Shown piece after piece: positions 1 to 7,759 of a stretch of 17,543 nucleotides of DNA. The stretch is from an uncultured Lactobacillus sp. (lineage in GTDB: Bacteria; Bacillota; Bacilli; Lactobacillales; Lactobacillaceae), in contig CAMLRO010000028.1 of assembly GCA_946482425.1 (NCBI GenBank), positions 1 through 17,543 on the forward strand, given 5' to 3'. How positions within the stretch are numbered: position 1 is the stretch's first letter; each line of letters opens with the position of its first letter. Below the pieces are notes generated by a model that saw only the letters and a program-made list of their open reading frames with translations, had not been told where the DNA came from and did no database searches. Both the position numbers and the translations under genes were made by a program.

Positions 1-488
1 TTATGGTTACGGCTAAAGATACTGAAATTGATAAAGTTCTAGGTTTGGAAATGGGCGCAGATGATTATGTGACCAAGCCTTTTTCTAACCGTGAATTAGT
101 AGCACGGGTAAAGGCTAATTTGCGTCGGCGCAATATTGTTAAAAAAGATGAGAGTGCTAACGAGGACGCTTCATCCAAGAATATTACCATTGGCAATCTG
201 GTAATTATGCCAGATGCTTATATTGTTGAAAAAGAAGGTAAAAAGATTGAACTTACTCACCGTGAGTTCGAATTACTTTATTATTTAGCCCAGCACATGG
301 ATCAGGTGATGACTAGAGAACACCTTTTACAGACGGTTTGGGGTTATGACTACTTCGGTGATGTTAGGACAGTTGATGTTACAGTTCACCGTTTACGTGA
401 AAAAATTGAAGATAACCCAATTCAACCGCAGATTTTAGTGACTCGTCGCGGTGTTGGCTATTATGTAAAACAGCCTAATGAAGACTAA
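1..488 (+). CDS. walR: WalR (YycF/VicR) response regulator, 3' part only
   Basis: OmpR/PhoB-family response regulator of the essential WalRK two-component system that controls cell-wall hydrolase genes. The 5' end lies outside the window; the reading frame is open from the first base, so the ATG at 3 is internal. What remains is the end of the receiver domain, with the switch threonine in MVTAKD, the GADDY motif and the invariant lysine in TKPF, then the complete winged-helix DNA-binding domain. That domain carries LTHREFELL, the recognition-helix region [15 protein letters not shown] and the terminal wing GVGYYV. About 160 residues are visible of a family length near 235; the phosphoacceptor aspartate is upstream of the window. 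The gene directly precedes walK, its cognate kinase, and the identity rests on this neighbourhood as much as on the sequence. A hairpin with a T-run starts two bases after the stop codon. Confidence 0.95.
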   Translation, partial: MVTAKDTEIDKVLGLEMGADDYVTKPFSNRELVARVKANLRRRNIVKKDESANEDASSKNITIGNLVIMPDAYIVEKEGKKIELTHREFELLYYLAQHMDQVMTREHLLQTVWGYDYFGDVRTVDVTVHRLREKIEDNPIQPQILVTRRGVGYYVKQPNED

Positions 489-489
489 T

Positions 490-531
490 AAAGAAAGCCC
501 GCAATGTTTAATAATGCGTGGCTTTCTTTTT
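490..531 (+). terminator. Terminator-like hairpin between walR and walK
   Basis: A perfect 10-bp stem pairs 490-499 (AAAGAAAGCC) with 520-529 (GGCTTTCTTT). It can extend by CGCA (500-503) with TGCG (515-518) past one unpaired T at 519, leaving an 11-nt loop. A run of T follows the 3' arm. This has the form of an intrinsic terminator or attenuator, yet it sits inside what is normally one walRK transcript. It is A/T-rich in its lower stem, so it may terminate only partly. Confidence 0.7.
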
Positions 532-549
532 ATTTAATTTTACGAAACT

Positions 550-2403
550 ATGAAAAAAATCAAAAACAAGTTTAAACACTTAACCATTTCTATTAACACT
601 ACTTTAGCCATTGTATTTATGGCGACGATTATTGCCACAATTGAAGTAATCGGCGCTTATTTTACGCGTCAATTGGAACAAAACAGTATTGAAAACTTTC
701 AATCTTCAATTCAGGTTTTGCCCATTGTGTCGAACCAGCTTTCAAATCAATTACTAAAAGATAACAAACATACTGATAGCAATTTAAACAGAATAGTAAA
801 TGATTACAGCAACGGTGTGGGCACGATTAGCGAAATCATCGTTGTAGATAATAAGGATATTATTCGTGCAGTTTCAAATTTAAATGATAAAAACCGCATT
901 GGTCAGCGCGTTAACAATACTATGGTTAAACAGGTCACTTCAACTGGCAGACAGGCAACTAAAGTTGTTAATGACCGCGGGGACTATATGATTCAAGTCA
1001 CACCTCTAAGTGCTGGTAATGGTTCTGCTAATACCGTTGGCGCCATCTATGTGCGCGCGTCAATGCAAGGGGTTTTTAACGATTTGCGTAACATTTCGTT
1101 GATGTTTTTGGTTACTTCTTTGATTGCGGCGGTAATGGGAGCGATTTTGTCCTTAGTTGTTTCCCATGCTATTACTAAGCCGATTGAAGAAATGCAAAGT
1201 CAGGCACTTAATATCGCCGATGGCGATTATTCAAGTCAGGTAAAAATTTATTCAAACGATGAGTTGGGCCAACTAGGACAAGCCTTTAATACCCTATCAG
1301 TTAGAATTGAACGATCTCAAGAAGAATCTGAAAGTGAACAACGCAGATTGGACAGCGTTTTATCGCATATGAGTGACGGCGTCCTGGCTACTGACAGGCA
1401 CGGCAACGTTAATGTTGTTAATCAAATGGCGCTTAACTTCTTAAACACTACCGACGATGAAATTATTAACAAGCCAATCGCTAGTGTATTAGGGTTAGAA
1501 GAATCGTCGCAAGACTTAATTGGCAGTCAAAAAGGGATAGTTATTACTATCAATAAGGGCACGCGTGATGAAGTGATTTTACATGCTAGCTTTTCTCTGA
1601 TTAAGCGGGTTACCGGCTTTGTGTCCGGTAGCGTTTGCGTATTGCATGATATTACTGAGCAGCAAAAAAATGAAAATTCACAAAAGCAATTCGTTTCTAA
1701 TGTTTCCCATGAATTGCGTACCCCACTGACAAGTTTGCATGCGTATATTGAAACTTTAAATGAAGGTGCTTGGAAAGATCCTAAGATTGCCCCTAAGTTT
1801 TTGCAGGTGACGCAAGAAGAAACAGAGCGCATGATTAGAATGATTAGTGAACTGCTTAGTCTGTCACGAATGGATAGAGGAGTTTCAAAAGTTGATTTGG
1901 AATGGGTTAACTTTAATGATTTTGTCGCTCATATCTTGGATCGCTTTGATATGATTGTAAAAACCGATAAGGCAGAAAATAAAAAATATACGATTGAGCG
2001 GCACATTGGCAAACAGGCATTATGGGTAGAAATCGACACGGACAAGTTTGCCCAGGTAATTGATAACATAATGAATAATGCAATTAAATACTCACCTGAT
2101 GGGGGTAAAATTACGGTTAAATTACATTCTGAACAAAACCGAATTGTGCTTAGCATAGCTGATCAGGGGTTAGGTATTCCGCGTGAAGACCTTAATAAAA
2201 TTTTTGACCGCTTTTACCGCGTTGATAAGGCCCGTTCTCGGGCTCAAGGCGGTACCGGATTGGGTCTTGCAATTGCCAAAGAAATTGTGGAAGAACATCA
2301 TGGTCATATTTGGGCTAACAGTAGTGAGGGCAAGGGATCAACTTTCTATATTTCACTGCCGTATGAGCCAATGAGTGAAGGAGATGATTGGGATGAAGTC
2401 TAA
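550..2403 (+). CDS. walK: WalK (YycG/VicK) sensor histidine kinase
   Basis: Membrane sensor kinase that phosphorylates WalR; in Firmicutes it monitors cell-wall synthesis at the septum and is normally essential. The 617 residues show TM1 (about 13-38), an extracytoplasmic sensor domain (39-182), TM2 (183-206), HAMP (207-259), PAS (about 263-370) and the H-box FVSNVSHELRTPLTSL with phosphoacceptor His387. The catalytic ATPase domain follows, with N-box DNIMNNAIKY (505-514), G1 DQGLGIP (538-544) and G2 GGTGLGLA (567-574). Length and domain order match two-TM WalK proteins of bacilli and lactobacilli. ATG 550 is the first possible start after an in-frame stop at 535-537. No Shine-Dalgarno sequence is visible before it, unlike every other gene of the cluster except rlmH, and a terminator-like hairpin lies just upstream. 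The 3' end overlaps walH by 11 nt. Confidence 0.97.
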   Translation: MKKIKNKFKHLTISINTTLAIVFMATIIATIEVIGAYFTRQLEQNSIENFQSSIQVLPIVSNQLSNQLLKDNKHTDSNLNRIVNDYSNGVGTISEIIVVDNKDIIRAVSNLNDKNRIGQRVNNTMVKQVTSTGRQATKVVNDRGDYMIQVTPLSAGNGSANTVGAIYVRASMQGVFNDLRNISLMFLVTSLIAAVMGAILSLVVSHAITKPIEEMQSQALNIADGDYSSQVKIYSNDELGQLGQAFNTLSVRIERSQEESESEQRRLDSVLSHMSDGVLATDRHGNVNVVNQMALNFLNTTDDEIINKPIASVLGLEESSQDLIGSQKGIVITINKGTRDEVILHASFSLIKRVTGFVSGSVCVLHDITEQQKNENSQKQFVSNVSHELRTPLTSLHAYIETLNEGAWKDPKIAPKFLQVTQEETERMIRMISELLSLSRMDRGVSKVDLEWVNFNDFVAHILDRFDMIVKTDKAENKKYTIERHIGKQALWVEIDTDKFAQVIDNIMNNAIKYSPDGGKITVKLHSEQNRIVLSIADQGLGIPREDLNKIFDRFYRVDKARSRAQGGTGLGLAIAKEIVEEHHGHIWANSSEGKGSTFYISLPYEPMSEGDDWDEV

Positions 2404-3727
2404 ATTTAAACTCGGTGACGCTTTACTTTTAATAGGAACGTTAGCAGTTTTTATTCTTTCAATCGTTCTCTGGATTTTCATCATGACTAATGACCAGTAT
2501 TTTCATCACATTAGTCAACCAAGTAGAGTGACTGAGCAAGCCAAAAACCGGCGGGGACGCATTGCTTCTAATCTTTATATTCCTACCAACTCTTATGGCT
2601 TTAGAGATGGTCAACTCTACCGTCTATATGATTCTAAGAAAAATCTGCCGCTAGAATTTATTAAAGAAATGAAGGGCGTTAAGTTTCGCAGTATTAGAAA
2701 AAGCAGTACGGGTAAAAAAGAATATGAAGAAATGCTGCATGATGAAGACTGTGTTCAGCTCAGTTTTCCTAAAGAGGTCAGTGTCAATCTGTTCACTAAG
2801 AAGAAAGTTAGAGAAAACGATGAAAGATTTAGACGCATTTTTGTCACCAGCAGCAATGATTACCTTTATTTAGGCAACGATAAGACCAATACTATCTACC
2901 GCGTTAACTTGATTAAAGCCGACTTTACCAAATTACGTGACTATGCCGGCAGAGCTCGGGGCAAAATTCCTGTTGAATTCGTCCGACTTAAAAATTGTTA
3001 TGAAGTCTTTTTTACTAAACAAGACCATTGGCGCATTTACAGCTACCTGACAAATACGCAAACCGATTCTTATTTTGTTTCCCGATTATTAGGTACTACT
3101 AGTGTGACTACCCGCTCTAATAAAAAAGGCTGGACCACGTATTCTCTCAACTACTATACAAATTTACGCGTTCCTAAAGCTAAGAGTGATAGGCATGATT
3201 TTCATTATACCCGCTTTGAAAAGCAGAAGGATTTGTCACTTAATGAACGTTTGTTAGAAAGTGTTGATTTTGTTCATAAACTGGGTTTAAGTGAGCAGGA
3301 TCTGCGGTATTTTGATACGATTAATGACTCCATGAGTTATGTGAACTATATCGAAGGAATACCTGTTTTCTGGGATGAAAGCAGTCCCCAAGTCACTACT
3401 ACCTTTACCGGCGACGCAGTTAAAGTTGACTTTAACAATACCGATTTGCAAATCCCTATACCTTTTGACGGGCAGACCAAGACTTTGCCTACTAGTGCAG
3501 CAGTGATGCAGAAACTCTTGAATGCTGGTATGAAAGAAACAGAGATCCAGCGCATTATTGTCGCGTTTCGGGTGGAAAAGGATAATTCTCATGATCATCT
3601 GGTTAACCTCATCCCCGGCTATTACATAAAAGCTTATGACCAGTGGAAAAGTTTAGCCGCTTGGGAAAAAGAAGATTTTTCCGGCTTAAATAAATATAAT
3701 GAAACATTGCCGAAAGAAGGAAAATAA
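2393..3727 (+). CDS. walH: WalH (YycH), membrane regulator of WalK
   Basis: Single-pass membrane protein of the YycH family. In B. subtilis WalH and WalI form a membrane complex with WalK and restrain it; in S. aureus the same pair activates it, so the sign in this organism is open. ATG 2393 is chosen because AGGAG (2379-2383) lies 9 nt upstream. The frame also has GTG 2375 and ATG 2384, which would be worse placed. The 444-residue product has one N-terminal TM helix (about residues 9-32), and the rest, rich in beta-type sequence, should lie outside the membrane. The start overlaps the end of walK by 11 nt, and walI follows after 1 nt, which indicates translational coupling. The call rests mainly on gene order, length and topology, because the family is poorly conserved. 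Confidence 0.93.
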   Translation: MKSKFKLGDALLLIGTLAVFILSIVLWIFIMTNDQYFHHISQPSRVTEQAKNRRGRIASNLYIPTNSYGFRDGQLYRLYDSKKNLPLEFIKEMKGVKFRSIRKSSTGKKEYEEMLHDEDCVQLSFPKEVSVNLFTKKKVRENDERFRRIFVTSSNDYLYLGNDKTNTIYRVNLIKADFTKLRDYAGRARGKIPVEFVRLKNCYEVFFTKQDHWRIYSYLTNTQTDSYFVSRLLGTTSVTTRSNKKGWTTYSLNYYTNLRVPKAKSDRHDFHYTRFEKQKDLSLNERLLESVDFVHKLGLSEQDLRYFDTINDSMSYVNYIEGIPVFWDESSPQVTTTFTGDAVKVDFNNTDLQIPIPFDGQTKTLPTSAAVMQKLLNAGMKETEIQRIIVAFRVEKDNSHDHLVNLIPGYYIKAYDQWKSLAAWEKEDFSGLNKYNETLPKEGK

Positions 3728-3728
3728 G

Positions 3729-4556
3729 ATGGACCGAAAAAGAATAGAATGGTTATTTTTCATTATCTTTCTCTTAATTGATATTTATTTAGGCATTGAG
3801 ATATGGCGCTCACCTATTAATTTAAGCAGTACCCCGGGAACAACGGCAACCAGTATTCGGGCTGAAATGCGAGCTGATGGCATTGACGTTCCTTTACACA
3901 TCTCGCGCAAACAGCAGTCTGGCTACTATTTAGCTGTTAAAAACCGCGATTATCTTTCTCGCAAAAGCAGCAGTTTAACCCAAGTAACAACGCATTATTC
4001 CAAAAGCGATAATTCGTTAACCGGAACGCCCAAGTCTATGATTTTGCTTAATGGCAACCGTAAAAAAATCATGCAGCAGTTGGAAGAATTTAAGAATGAA
4101 CCTGCCAATGTTCCTTATGGTAAAGAATTTAAGTTTGAGCCCAGCATGTCGGGAGATAATACGTATTGTTATGTGCAAAATACTGATTATGGTCGTATCT
4201 ATGACAGTGACGCCCAATTAACAATTAATGTGCGCAATGGCCAGATTATTAATTACACTATTTCATATATGGGACCAATAAAAGCGGTGCGTGAGCCACA
4301 ATTGATTATTAGTGCTTGGCACGCTGTTAAGGCAATGTATACTGATAGAGAAATTGTTAACAATTCCAGAGTTATGCAAGTTAGTTTGGGATATTCCAAG
4401 TTAACCGACGTTCGCGGCAGTACGATCTTGCTGCCAACTTGGCTAATTCAAGTTGAGAATAAAACCACTAAAAATATTACCGTTAAAAGAGTTAATGCAT
4501 TTACAGCACAAATTTTGCAAGGCAGCTCTTATAATGTTAATGTACAGAAAAATTAG
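3729..4556 (+). CDS. walI: WalI (YycI), membrane regulator of WalK
   Basis: Second single-pass membrane regulator of the WalK complex (YycI family, two-component system regulatory protein). ATG 3729 begins one base after the walH stop and has AGAAGGA (3715-3721) 7 nt upstream; an in-frame ATG at 3699 inside walH is less likely. The 275-residue protein starts MDRKRIEWLFF, has one TM helix (about residues 7-25) and an extracytoplasmic domain. That domain shares the fold of the WalH C-terminal domain in known structures (family knowledge, not visible here). The ending contains the usual YycI-like stretch with LLPTWLIQVENK. It is packed between walH and walJ and so is produced together with them. 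Confidence 0.93.
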   Translation: MDRKRIEWLFFIIFLLIDIYLGIEIWRSPINLSSTPGTTATSIRAEMRADGIDVPLHISRKQQSGYYLAVKNRDYLSRKSSSLTQVTTHYSKSDNSLTGTPKSMILLNGNRKKIMQQLEEFKNEPANVPYGKEFKFEPSMSGDNTYCYVQNTDYGRIYDSDAQLTINVRNGQIINYTISYMGPIKAVREPQLIISAWHAVKAMYTDREIVNNSRVMQVSLGYSKLTDVRGSTILLPTWLIQVENKTTKNITVKRVNAFTAQILQGSSYNVNVQKN

Positions 4557-4570
4557 AAAGGGAAAACACA

Positions 4571-5368
4571 GTGCAGGTTTCTGTTTTAGCTAGTGGTTCG
4601 ACTGGCAATACCAGTTTAATTGAAACCGACCAGCATAAAATTTTAATGGACGCTGGTTTATCCGGTAAAAAAATAAAGTCTTTGTTAGCAGAAGTTGGTG
4701 TTGATATTAATGATATTGATATGGTCTTTTTAAGCCATGATCATTCAGATCATAGCAAGGGACTAGGTGTTTTAATGCGGCGCTATCCCCAAATTGCCGC
4801 ATTTGCCAACAGCGGCACATGGGAATATTTAACCGAAACTCAAAAAATTGGGCAAATACCAGTTGAACAAATCAACGTGATTGAACCGGGACAGACTAAA
4901 ACGTTTGGCGATTTAGACGTTACGGCTTTTGCTACAAGTCATGATGCCGCCGAACCGCAATATTATGTTTTTACTAGTGGCGGCAAGCGTATGGCTTTTT
5001 TGACAGATACAGGTTACGTTTCAGGTAAAGTAAAAGGCGTCATTAGCGATGCTGATGCTTATTTAATGGAATTTAATTATGATGACATGATGCTGCGTAA
5101 CGGCCCGTATTCATGGGGCTTAAAGCAGCGAATACTGTCGGATGTAGGACATTTGTCAAACGAGGACGCGGGTCAAGCGTTGCTAGATGTAGTAACAAGT
5201 AGGACAGAGCATATTTTTTTAGCACATAGAAGTCAGCATAATAATACGGCTAAATTAGCTTATGATGCTGCTAAAAAGATCATGGTTAACGGCGATGCTA
5301 ACTTACCCAGTGATGTTAAAATTGTTCTGACTGATCCGGTTCAACCAACTAATTTAGTACAAATTTAA
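4571..5368 (+). CDS. walJ: WalJ (YycJ/VicX), metallo-beta-lactamase-fold hydrolase
   Basis: Cytoplasmic MBL-fold metallohydrolase conserved in the walRK operon. Bacillus YycJ has been described as a nuclease with a part in mismatch repair and replication fidelity; its link to wall control is unclear. The metal-binding motif HDHSDH is at residues 56-61, and further likely ligands are His124, Asp146, His194 and His219. The 265-residue length is typical. The start is GTG 4571, with GAAAGGG-like SD at 4557-4562, 14 nt after the walI stop. An htrA gene follows after 65 nt, a spacing that leaves room for a separate htrA promoter. No terminator is visible between the two, so read-through is likely. 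Confidence 0.95.
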   Translation: MQVSVLASGSTGNTSLIETDQHKILMDAGLSGKKIKSLLAEVGVDINDIDMVFLSHDHSDHSKGLGVLMRRYPQIAAFANSGTWEYLTETQKIGQIPVEQINVIEPGQTKTFGDLDVTAFATSHDAAEPQYYVFTSGGKRMAFLTDTGYVSGKVKGVISDADAYLMEFNYDDMMLRNGPYSWGLKQRILSDVGHLSNEDAGQALLDVVTSRTEHIFLAHRSQHNNTAKLAYDAAKKIMVNGDANLPSDVKIVLTDPVQPTNLVQI

Positions 5369-5393
5369 GAAAACTTTTTATCTTTTTTCAAGG

Positions 5394-5414
5394 TTTGTTA
5401 GTATAGTAAACAAA
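5394..5414 (+). promoter_or_regulatory. Putative htrA promoter and inverted repeat
   Basis: The walJ-htrA spacer holds the inverted repeat TTTGTT (5394-5399) / AACAAA (5409-5414) with a 9-nt spacer. A -10-like TATAGT (5402-5407) lies inside it. No good -35 is seen at the right distance, so this may be an operator over a weak promoter. The regulator is unknown, and the sequence does not fit the WalR consensus of tandem TGTWAH half sites. Confidence 0.35.
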
Positions 5415-5433
5415 GATGTGTAAAGGAGACTGA

Positions 5434-6642
5434 ATGATGTATAATCAAAACTCTGGTCATCAGCAGCATGGCATTGTTAAGACTGTTATTATTGGCTTAG
5501 TAGCGGGACTAATTGGTGGTGGCGCCTCGTATGTGGCCCTCGATCAAATAAATAATGCAAATATGAACAACAATGCGCAAACCAGTATTAGTTCAAGCAG
5601 CGCGAAGACTTCCAAAAATAGTGCTAAAACCAGTGGCACAATGACACCTGCTTATAATGACGTCAAGGGTGCAGTAGTATCCGTAATTAATATGAAAAGA
5701 CAGTCAAACAACAATAACTCTTTGTTTGATATTTTCGGTGATGACGACAATGACAATAAGAGTAAAGGAAAGCTGCAGACTTATAGTGAAGGTTCTGGAG
5801 TAATTTACCAGAAAGCTGGCAATAAAGGCTATATCGTCACTAATAATCACGTGGTTTCAGGTAGCGATAAAATACAAGTGATGCTTTCTAATGGTAAAAC
5901 TGTCAACGCCCGCATCATTGGTACGGATGCAACAACAGACCTGGCAGTTCTTTCAATAGACAGCAGCTATGTTACTCAGACAGCCGAATTTGGCGATTCT
6001 AAGAGCTTACAAGCCGGTCAAACCGTAATTGCGGTTGGTTCCCCTCTTGGTAGTGAATATGCCTCTACGGTTACCCAGGGGATTATTTCAGCTCCTGCAC
6101 GTACCATTACAACTTCATCTGCTAACCAGCAAACTGTTATTCAAACTGATGCAGCTATTAACCCGGGTAATTCGGGTGGTGCATTAGTCAATTCTGCCGG
6201 ACAAGTTATTGGGATTAATTCAATGAAACTTTCTCAATCAAGTGATGGTACATCAGTTGAGGGTATGGGCTTTGCGATTCCTTCAAATGAGGTAGTCACA
6301 ATTGTTAATCAGCTGGTTAAGAAGGGTAAAATCGTTCGTCCACAGCTGGGAGTTAAGGTCATAGCTTTGCAGGGCATTCCGTCCAGCTACAGAAAACACC
6401 TTAATATCAAGTCTAACCTCAAGAATGGTATTTATGTTGATTCGGTTACCAAGCACAGCGCCGCTGCAACAGCAGGAATTAAAGCGGGTGACGTGATAAT
6501 TAAAGTTGACAACAAGGCTGTCTCTGATGTTGCTTCGTTACACAGCATTTTGTATAATCACAAAGTCGGAGATAGAGTGACTTTAACCGTTAACAGAAAC
6601 GGCAAAGAAATTAATTTACAAGTAAAATTACAATCGGATTAG
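5434..6642 (+). CDS. htrA: HtrA/DegP-type membrane-anchored serine protease
   Basis: Surface quality-control protease and chaperone that degrades misfolded exported proteins. The 402-residue product has an N-terminal membrane anchor (about residues 14-36, rich in Gly) and a Ser/Asn/Lys-rich linker to about residue 70. The trypsin-like domain has catalytic His139 (TNNHV), Asp169 (TTDLAVL) and Ser247 (GNSGGAL). One C-terminal PDZ domain (about 305-400) follows, with a KAGDVI-type carboxylate-binding stretch. Lactobacilli usually have a single HtrA of this form. The start is ATG 5434 or the adjacent ATG 5437; AGGAG at 5424-5428 favours 5437 by spacing (8 nt). It closes the wal cluster and is followed by a strong terminator. 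An acidic Asp/Asn stretch (about 100-110) precedes the protease core. Confidence 0.96.
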   Translation: MMYNQNSGHQQHGIVKTVIIGLVAGLIGGGASYVALDQINNANMNNNAQTSISSSSAKTSKNSAKTSGTMTPAYNDVKGAVVSVINMKRQSNNNNSLFDIFGDDDNDNKSKGKLQTYSEGSGVIYQKAGNKGYIVTNNHVVSGSDKIQVMLSNGKTVNARIIGTDATTDLAVLSIDSSYVTQTAEFGDSKSLQAGQTVIAVGSPLGSEYASTVTQGIISAPARTITTSSANQQTVIQTDAAINPGNSGGALVNSAGQVIGINSMKLSQSSDGTSVEGMGFAIPSNEVVTIVNQLVKKGKIVRPQLGVKVIALQGIPSSYRKHLNIKSNLKNGIYVDSVTKHSAAATAGIKAGDVIIKVDNKAVSDVASLHSILYNHKVGDRVTLTVNRNGKEINLQVKLQSD

Positions 6643-6670
6643 CTGAATTAATATTCTAAAAATAAGCTAA

Positions 6671-6716
6671 AAAAAGGCTATACTATGCGATTTAAAACAT
6701 AAGTATAGCCTTTTTG
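6671..6716 (+). terminator. Strong intrinsic terminator after htrA
   Basis: A perfect 14-bp stem pairs 6671-6684 (AAAAAGGCTATACT) with 6702-6715 (AGTATAGCCTTTTT) around a 17-nt loop. Its U-tract ends the wal-htrA transcript, and the matching A-tract makes it potentially bidirectional. Confidence 0.92.
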
Positions 6717-6800
6717 TTAATAAAATTAGTGGGAAACAAAATAAGGTTCGTATTTTAAGTCTGTCAAGTAAAAAACTAGTAGTCAACCTTTGTTGAAAAC

Positions 6801-7092
6801 TGTGGAAAACTTTGTGGATTGTGCATAAAAGGCGGAAATCAACTTGGGATAAATTGTGGAAAAGCTGTGAATTGTGTGTAAATAATAGTGAAAAGTAATT
6901 AGCACAAACAGTTGTTCAAGGCTTAACAGTAGTATTTGAGGTCTAAAAGTTTGTGAAAAATAACTATGAAAAATCTGTTTGTGGGTAAAATGTTCTCGAA
7001 TAAAGTAAAAAAGTTTGCTAACCACAATTTATTTGCTTACTAAAGGTAAAGACCACAAAATATAGATTTTGCTTATACACAGTTGTGGAAAA
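6801..7092. other. Cluster of DnaA-box-like 9-mers in an AT-rich gap
   Basis: The gap between the htrA terminator and rlmH (6717-7134) has no convincing gene. It contains several 9-mers one mismatch away from the DnaA box TGTGGATAA or its complement TTATCCACA: TGTGGAAAA at 6801, 6855 and 7084, TGTGCATAA at 6820, TGTGGGTAA at 6980, and TTATACACA at 7073. Weaker 7/9 matches occur at 6813, 6844, 6952 and 7018. The sites at 7073 and 7084 face each other with 2 nt between them. All but the 7073 and 7018 sites have the same orientation. No perfect box is present. TAGTAG at 6777-6782 lies about 20 nt upstream of the first site and recalls DnaA-trio elements. Binding by DnaA is inference. Confidence 0.55.
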
Positions 7093-7098
7093 ACCAAG

Positions 7099-7127
7099 TG
7101 GAAACTTTGGGAATTGGGGGATAAAAT
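7099..7127 (+). promoter_or_regulatory. Putative rlmH promoter giving a leaderless mRNA
   Basis: TAAAAT (7122-7127) matches the -10 consensus at 5 of 6 positions and lies 17 nt after TGGAAA (7099-7104), a 4 of 6 match to TTGACA. Transcription would start at about 7134-7135, that is, at the ATG of rlmH. No SD precedes that ATG at a normal distance. The nearest G-run, 7116-7120, is 14 nt away and would lie upstream of the transcription start. Confidence 0.4.
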
Positions 7128-7134
7128 AGCAATT

Positions 7135-7614
7135 ATGAATATTAAGATTGTTTGTGTGGGTAAGTTAAAAGAAAAATATTTTAGGGCTGCGATTGCTGAG
7201 TATCAAAAAAGACTGAGCAGGTTTGCCAAAGTTCAGGTAATAGAAGTGCCAGATGAAAAAGCTCCTGAAAAATTTAGTGCGGCAGAACAGGAAAATGTTA
7301 AAGAAATAGAAGGACAGAGAATTCTCAGTAAAATTAAAGCTAAAGAATATGTTTTTGTGACGGCAATTAAAGGCAAAGAGAGAAGCAGTGAAGAACTTGC
7401 TGGAGAAATAAAAGATTTGGGCACTTACGGTCATTCAGATCTTACTTTTGTAATTGGTGGCAGCCTAGGTACCAGTGCTGCCGTTAATAAGCGGGCGGAT
7501 GATTTATTGAGTTTCGGTAGATTGACTATGCCCCACCAGTTAATGCGGGTTGTGCTAATTGAACAAATTTATCGCAGCTTTATGATCAATAGTGGGAGCC
7601 CGTATCACAAGTAA
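7135..7614 (+). CDS. rlmH: RlmH, 23S rRNA (pseudouridine-1915-N3) methyltransferase
   Basis: SPOUT-class methyltransferase that uses S-adenosylmethionine to methylate pseudouridine 1915 in helix 69 of 23S rRNA on the assembled 70S ribosome. The product from ATG 7135 is 159 residues, the standard length for the family, and begins [16 protein letters not shown]. The knotted SAM-binding region is seen in [23 protein letters not shown] sequence and [18 protein letters not shown], and the protein ends with the invariant GSPYHK. A longer frame can be read from 7069, but it lacks family similarity and runs through the DnaA-box region. The 3' end of this gene is the SCC attachment site in staphylococci; no second att copy or integrated element is seen here. 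Transcription seems independent of htrA because of the intervening terminator. Confidence 0.96.
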   Translation: MNIKIVCVGKLKEKYFRAAIAEYQKRLSRFAKVQVIEVPDEKAPEKFSAAEQENVKEIEGQRILSKIKAKEYVFVTAIKGKERSSEELAGEIKDLGTYGHSDLTFVIGGSLGTSAAVNKRADDLLSFGRLTMPHQLMRVVLIEQIYRSFMINSGSPYHK

Positions 7615-7730
7615 TAGGCAGTTAAAAGTGCTGGAGTGACAAAATTACCTCAATAGCCGGTTTATAACCCGTGACAGCGAATTAATTGCGTATAAAGCAG
7701 TGTTGCTATTATGGGGCATTTATAGCAAAG

Positions 7731-7759
7731 AAAAAGTGGACATGAACGTCCACTTTTTT
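7731..7759. terminator. Bidirectional terminator between rlmH and ecfT
   Basis: The stem pairs 7731-7741 (AAAAAGTGGAC) with 7748-7758 (GTCCACTTTTT) around a 6-nt loop. It has T-runs in both directions and serves convergent rlmH (+) and ecfT (-); the ecfT stop codon (7758-7760) lies inside it. The preceding 115 nt (7615-7730) hold no gene. They contain one further weak hairpin, TTGCTAT (7703-7709) with ATAGCAA (7722-7728). Confidence 0.9.

Noticed and set aside
3287..3598. 103-aa open frame on the - strand inside walH
   Set aside because: Shadow of the walH coding sequence without SD or recognisable features.
6783..7025. 80-aa open frame on the - strand in the htrA-rlmH gap
   Set aside because: No SD, aromatic-rich composition typical of AT-rich non-coding DNA, and it overlaps the DnaA-box-like cluster that explains the sequence better.
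7069..7134. N-terminal extension of rlmH from a TTG at 7069
   Set aside because: RlmH proteins start at MNIKIV; the extension has no family similarity and covers the DnaA-like sites and the putative promoter.
7594..7614. SCC-type attachment site at the 3' end of rlmH
   Set aside because: The sequence encodes the conserved YHK ending; no second copy, recombinase or inserted element is present in the window.
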